From an uncultured Clostridia bacterium (GTDB lineage: Bacteria > Bacillota > Clostridia > Oscillospirales > Acutalibacteraceae), in contig CAMOTT010000073.1 in assembly GCA_946626015.1 (NCBI GenBank), positions 1 through 9,365 of the forward strand: a stretch of 9,365 nt of DNA. The letters are read 5' to 3'. Below, piece after piece: positions 7,198 through 9,365 of this stretch. The translations under genes and the position numbers were made by a program. Numbering within the stretch: the stretch's first letter is position 1; each line of letters starts with the position of its first letter. Under the pieces are notes generated by a model. The model worked only from the letters and a program-made list of their open reading frames with translations, was not told where the DNA came from and searched no databases.

Positions 7198-8502
7198 TTA
7201 TTTGTTTTCGTTTCTCAAATCAAGCACTCTCTGCGCCTTGCCGGAAAATCTCTGCAAAGACTTGGGCTCAACGAGGCTGAGCTTGCACTGGATGCCGAGA
7301 ACCGTCTGCAGTTTATGCTTAAGGCTGTTCTGAAGCCTTTCAACGTCCTGATAGCTTTCAAGGATGCTGCCGTCAACAAGCTCCACCTTGACCTCAAGGG
7401 TATCAGCAAAGCCCTCTCTGCGAACCACAAGCTGGTAATTCGCGCCTATCTTTTCGCTGCCGATAAGGGTGCTCTCGATCTGTGAGGGGAACACGTTGAC
7501 GCCCCTGATCTTAAGCATATCATCGCTCCTGCCAATAACCTTATCCATCCTTGCCGAGGTTCTGCCGCACTTACAGGGCTCATAGGTGATCCTTGTAATG
7601 TCGCGGGTACGGTACCTTAAGAGCGGTATACCCTCCTTGCAAAGCGTGGTAACAACAAGTTCGCCTGCCTCGCCCTCTGCAAGGGGTTCAAGGGTCTCGG
7701 AGTCAACTATCTCGGGATAGAAATAGTCCTCGTTGAAGTGCAGTCCGCAGCGCTCTTCGCATTCGCCGGAAACGCCGGGGCCTACAAGCTCGCTCATTCC
7801 GTAGTTGTCCGTTGCGAAAAGACCCCAGGCCTTTTCTATCTGAGTCCTCATTTCCGGGGTACAACCCTCGGAGCCGAAAAGGCCGAGCCTGATCTTATAA
7901 TCGCTCATGGGGTAATCGAGTTCCTTTGCAATCTCACTCATATAAAGAGCATAGGAAGGAGTTGCAACAAGCGCCGTTGTACCAAAATCGCGCATAAACA
8001 TCAGAGCCTTCTCGGTATTGCCGCTGGAGTTGGGCACAACGGAAGCGCCGATCTTCTCAAGGCCGTAGTGCAAACCTAAAGCGCCGGTGAACATACCGTA
8101 GCCGAAAGAGATCTGAACAATATCGTCCGCTGTGGCTCCGGCCGCCATAACTATCCTCGCCACGCAATCCGACCACATATTAAGGTCATTTTTTGTGTAG
8201 CCGACGACCGTGGGCTTGCCGGTGGTACCTGAGGAGGCGTGGATCCTGACTATATCCTTCATTGGCTTGGCAAAAAGGCCAAAGGGATAATTATCCCTTA
8301 AATCAGCCTTTGTAGTGACGGGGATATATTTAATGTCCTCAAGAGACTTTATTTTATCTGCGGTCACCCCCGCCTCGTCAAGGCGCTTGGTGTAGAACGG
8401 CACGTTCTTATAGCAATAATCCACCGTCCATTTTAAACGCTCAAGCTGGAGAGCTGCCATGTCTTTGCGGTTCATTGTTTCGATTTCTTTCTGAAAAAAC
8501 AT
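7198..8502 (-). CDS. paaK: Phenylacetate-CoA ligase family protein (first copy in the cluster)
   Basis: A second AMP-forming arylacetate-CoA ligase of the PaaK family, 434 residues. The adenylate loop SSGTTGKP is at 90-97. Further on are FGYGMFTGALGLHYG, NYGMSELVGPG, NEDYFYPEIVD, the CKCGRT segment, GRSDDMLKIRGVNVFPSQ leading into the C-terminal domain, and the probable catalytic lysine K422 in FSGKAQRV. AAAGGG lies 8 bases ahead of ATG 8502, which supports this start over the in-frame Met at residue 10. iorA follows after 25 bases. It shares nearly all family blocks with the copy at 3474-4775 but differs in many residues of the binding region (for example YGMSELVGPGVSGE against YGLSEIAGPGVAFE), so the two may prefer different aryl groups. 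The substrate cannot be named from sequence. It is probably the first gene of the ligase/ior transcript. Confidence 0.92.
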   Translation of the reverse strand: MFFQKEIETMNRKDMAALQLERLKWTVDYCYKNVPFYTKRLDEAGVTADKIKSLEDIKYIPVTTKADLRDNYPFGLFAKPMKDIVRIHASSGTTGKPTVVGYTKNDLNMWSDCVARIVMAAGATADDIVQISFGYGMFTGALGLHYGLEKIGASVVPNSSGNTEKALMFMRDFGTTALVATPSYALYMSEIAKELDYPMSDYKIRLGLFGSEGCTPEMRTQIEKAWGLFATDNYGMSELVGPGVSGECEERCGLHFNEDYFYPEIVDSETLEPLAEGEAGELVVTTLCKEGIPLLRYRTRDITRITYEPCKCGRTSARMDKVIGRSDDMLKIRGVNVFPSQIESTLIGSEKIGANYQLVVRREGFADTLEVKVELVDGSILESYQDVERLQNSLKHKLQTVLGIQCKLSLVEPKSLQRFSGKAQRVLDLRNENK

Positions 8503-8539
8503 CTTATTTACCCTTTCTTGATTTGTTATAAAATTGCAG

Positions 8540-8575
8540 AATTAAGGAAATGACAAAAACATCATTTCCTTAATT
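8540..8575 (-). terminator. 14-bp palindrome between symporter and ligase genes: terminator or operator
   Basis: AATTAAGGAAATGA (8540-8553) pairs perfectly with 8562-8575 around the 8-base loop CAAAAACA. It lies 20 bases past the symporter stop and 37 bases before the ligase start, all on the minus strand. As RNA it would form a hairpin ending the symporter message. However, the stem is A/T-rich and the sequence after it (CTGCAATTTTATAAC) has only a short T run, so termination may be partial. The minus-strand right flank of the loop reads TTGTCA, close to a -35 box, so the palindrome could equally be an operator over a promoter for the ligase/ior genes. The symmetry is directly visible; the role is undecided. 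Confidence 0.55.
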
Positions 8576-8594
8576 AATTCTATCGTTTATGATT

Positions 8595-9365
8595 TTATTC
8601 GTTTTCGATAACGCCGTTGTAGAAGAATTCATTATCGACCTTTTTGCCCTTGTTTGTTGCGGCGCTTACCACCAGGCAGATAACCAGAGATGCAACTATA
8701 GCTATACAGGCAAACAACGGGCCTTTAAGGGAAAGGTTCACTATACTCTCATTTGTAGCTCCCGCGTCTACCATGACCTTGCACGCCGCCGGGACAAGAG
8801 CTATAAAGAAACCGGTGAGTATTGAAGCCCAGGCGCCGATCTTGTTAAGACCCTTGTAGTACAAAGAAAGAACATATGGAGCCAGGAACGAGCCTGAAAT
8901 AATTCCCCAGGAATAGCTCATCATATCCAAGATCAACGTATTGCTGCGGGCTACAAGATAAGACACTATTACGAAAAGCACGCACATGACTTTGGTGAGT
9001 ACGGTTGCCTTTTTGTCAGTGAAATCTTTCTTAATGCTCTTTACAAAATCTATTGACAGTGTGGAGCTTGCGGTGAGGGTAACCGAGCAAAGCGTGGAAA
9101 CCGATGCGGCTATCAGAAGAACGACCACCACGCCGAGGAGTACGCTGGGCAACGCCGAATCCTTAAGCATATTGGGCACTATGTAATCCTTGGTCATAAT
9201 GTCCATTTCATCTTTAGTATAAAACCTGTAACAGAGAGAACCGATGAAGTAACCTCCTACAGCAACAAGGAAGCCGAAGAAGGTGGAGATGGTTATTCCT
9301 CTCTTTGCCTGAGCGTCATCCTTGATGCCGAAATATTTCTGGATCATCTGGGGCAGACCCCAGGT
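8595..9365 (-). CDS. Sodium:solute symporter (SSS family), C-terminal part (5' end outside window)
   Basis: An inner-membrane Na+-coupled transporter of the PutP/pantothenate symporter superfamily. The frame stays open to the right edge, giving 256 residues; full members have about 480-520, so about half is present. It begins WGLPQMIQKYFGIKDDAQAKRG, the cytoplasmic loop typical of the family (normally W/G-x-P-x-x-x-x-R/K-F-x-A/G-I-K). Some five or six hydrophobic stretches follow, among them FFGFLVAVGGYFIGSLCY, LLGVVVVLLIAASVSTL, VMCVLFVIVSYLVA and FACIAIVASLVICLVVSAA. The segment IAASVSTLCSVTLTASSTLSIDF matches the helix that holds Na+-site Ser/Thr residues in PutP and vSGLT. The substrate cannot be read from this half. 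Its position just ahead of the arylacetate genes suggests uptake of an aromatic acid or amino acid, but the hairpin between them means they may be separate transcripts. Confidence 0.88.
   Translation of the reverse strand, partial: TWGLPQMIQKYFGIKDDAQAKRGITISTFFGFLVAVGGYFIGSLCYRFYTKDEMDIMTKDYIVPNMLKDSALPSVLLGVVVVLLIAASVSTLCSVTLTASSTLSIDFVKSIKKDFTDKKATVLTKVMCVLFVIVSYLVARSNTLILDMMSYSWGIISGSFLAPYVLSLYYKGLNKIGAWASILTGFFIALVPAACKVMVDAGATNESIVNLSLKGPLFACIAIVASLVICLVVSAATNKGKKVDNEFFYNGVIENE

Noticed and set aside
1..9365. CRISPR arrays, insertion sequences, tRNA or rRNA genes, phage genes, defence systems
   Set aside because: I saw no regularly spaced repeats, no transposase or integrase motifs, no cloverleaf candidates, and nearly all of the window is filled by known housekeeping or metabolic genes.

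Overview
The window looks like chromosomal DNA of an anaerobic, low-to-mid GC Firmicute, most likely a gut-type Clostridium relative (class Clostridia). The grounds are strong GGAGG-type ribosome binding sites, tight operons, a bacterial F-type ATP synthase operon, and a ferredoxin-linked 2-oxoacid oxidoreductase (IorAB) typical of strict anaerobes. The lineage is an inference from gene content and style; there is no marker gene here that fixes it. All the main genes belong to known families, and I see no mobile element, CRISPR array, tRNA or rRNA.

Positions 1-2588 are the 3' end of an F1Fo ATP synthase operon on the + strand: the C-terminal two thirds of atpG (gamma), then complete atpD (beta) and atpC (epsilon). 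A 140-base gap between atpG and atpD can fold into two hairpins. A 14-bp hairpin at 2555-2588 closes the operon. It also ends the minus-strand cluster that converges on it.

Positions 2607-9365 are a minus-strand cluster, read from right to left. It starts with the C-terminal part of a sodium:solute symporter that runs off the window, followed by a 14-bp palindrome. Then come a phenylacetate-CoA ligase family protein, iorA, iorB, a second phenylacetate-CoA ligase family protein, a tandem ACT-domain protein, and a small FMN-binding split-barrel (pyridoxamine 5'-phosphate oxidase-like) protein. The spacing (25, 1, 86, 12 and 27 bases) suggests one transcription unit from the first ligase to the split-barrel gene, possibly with a second entry point in the 86-base gap.

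The minus-strand genes form a coherent arylacetate/arylpyruvate module. IorAB interconverts an arylpyruvate (indolepyruvate, phenylpyruvate or hydroxyphenylpyruvate) with arylacetyl-CoA plus CO2 and reduced ferredoxin. The ligases interconvert the arylacetate with its CoA thioester. The module could run oxidatively, as fermentation of aromatic amino acids to arylacetates. It could also run reductively, as salvage of arylacetates into Phe, Tyr or Trp. The ACT protein is a plausible sensor of the amino acid end product, and the symporter a plausible importer. The direction and the substrates cannot be decided from sequence alone.
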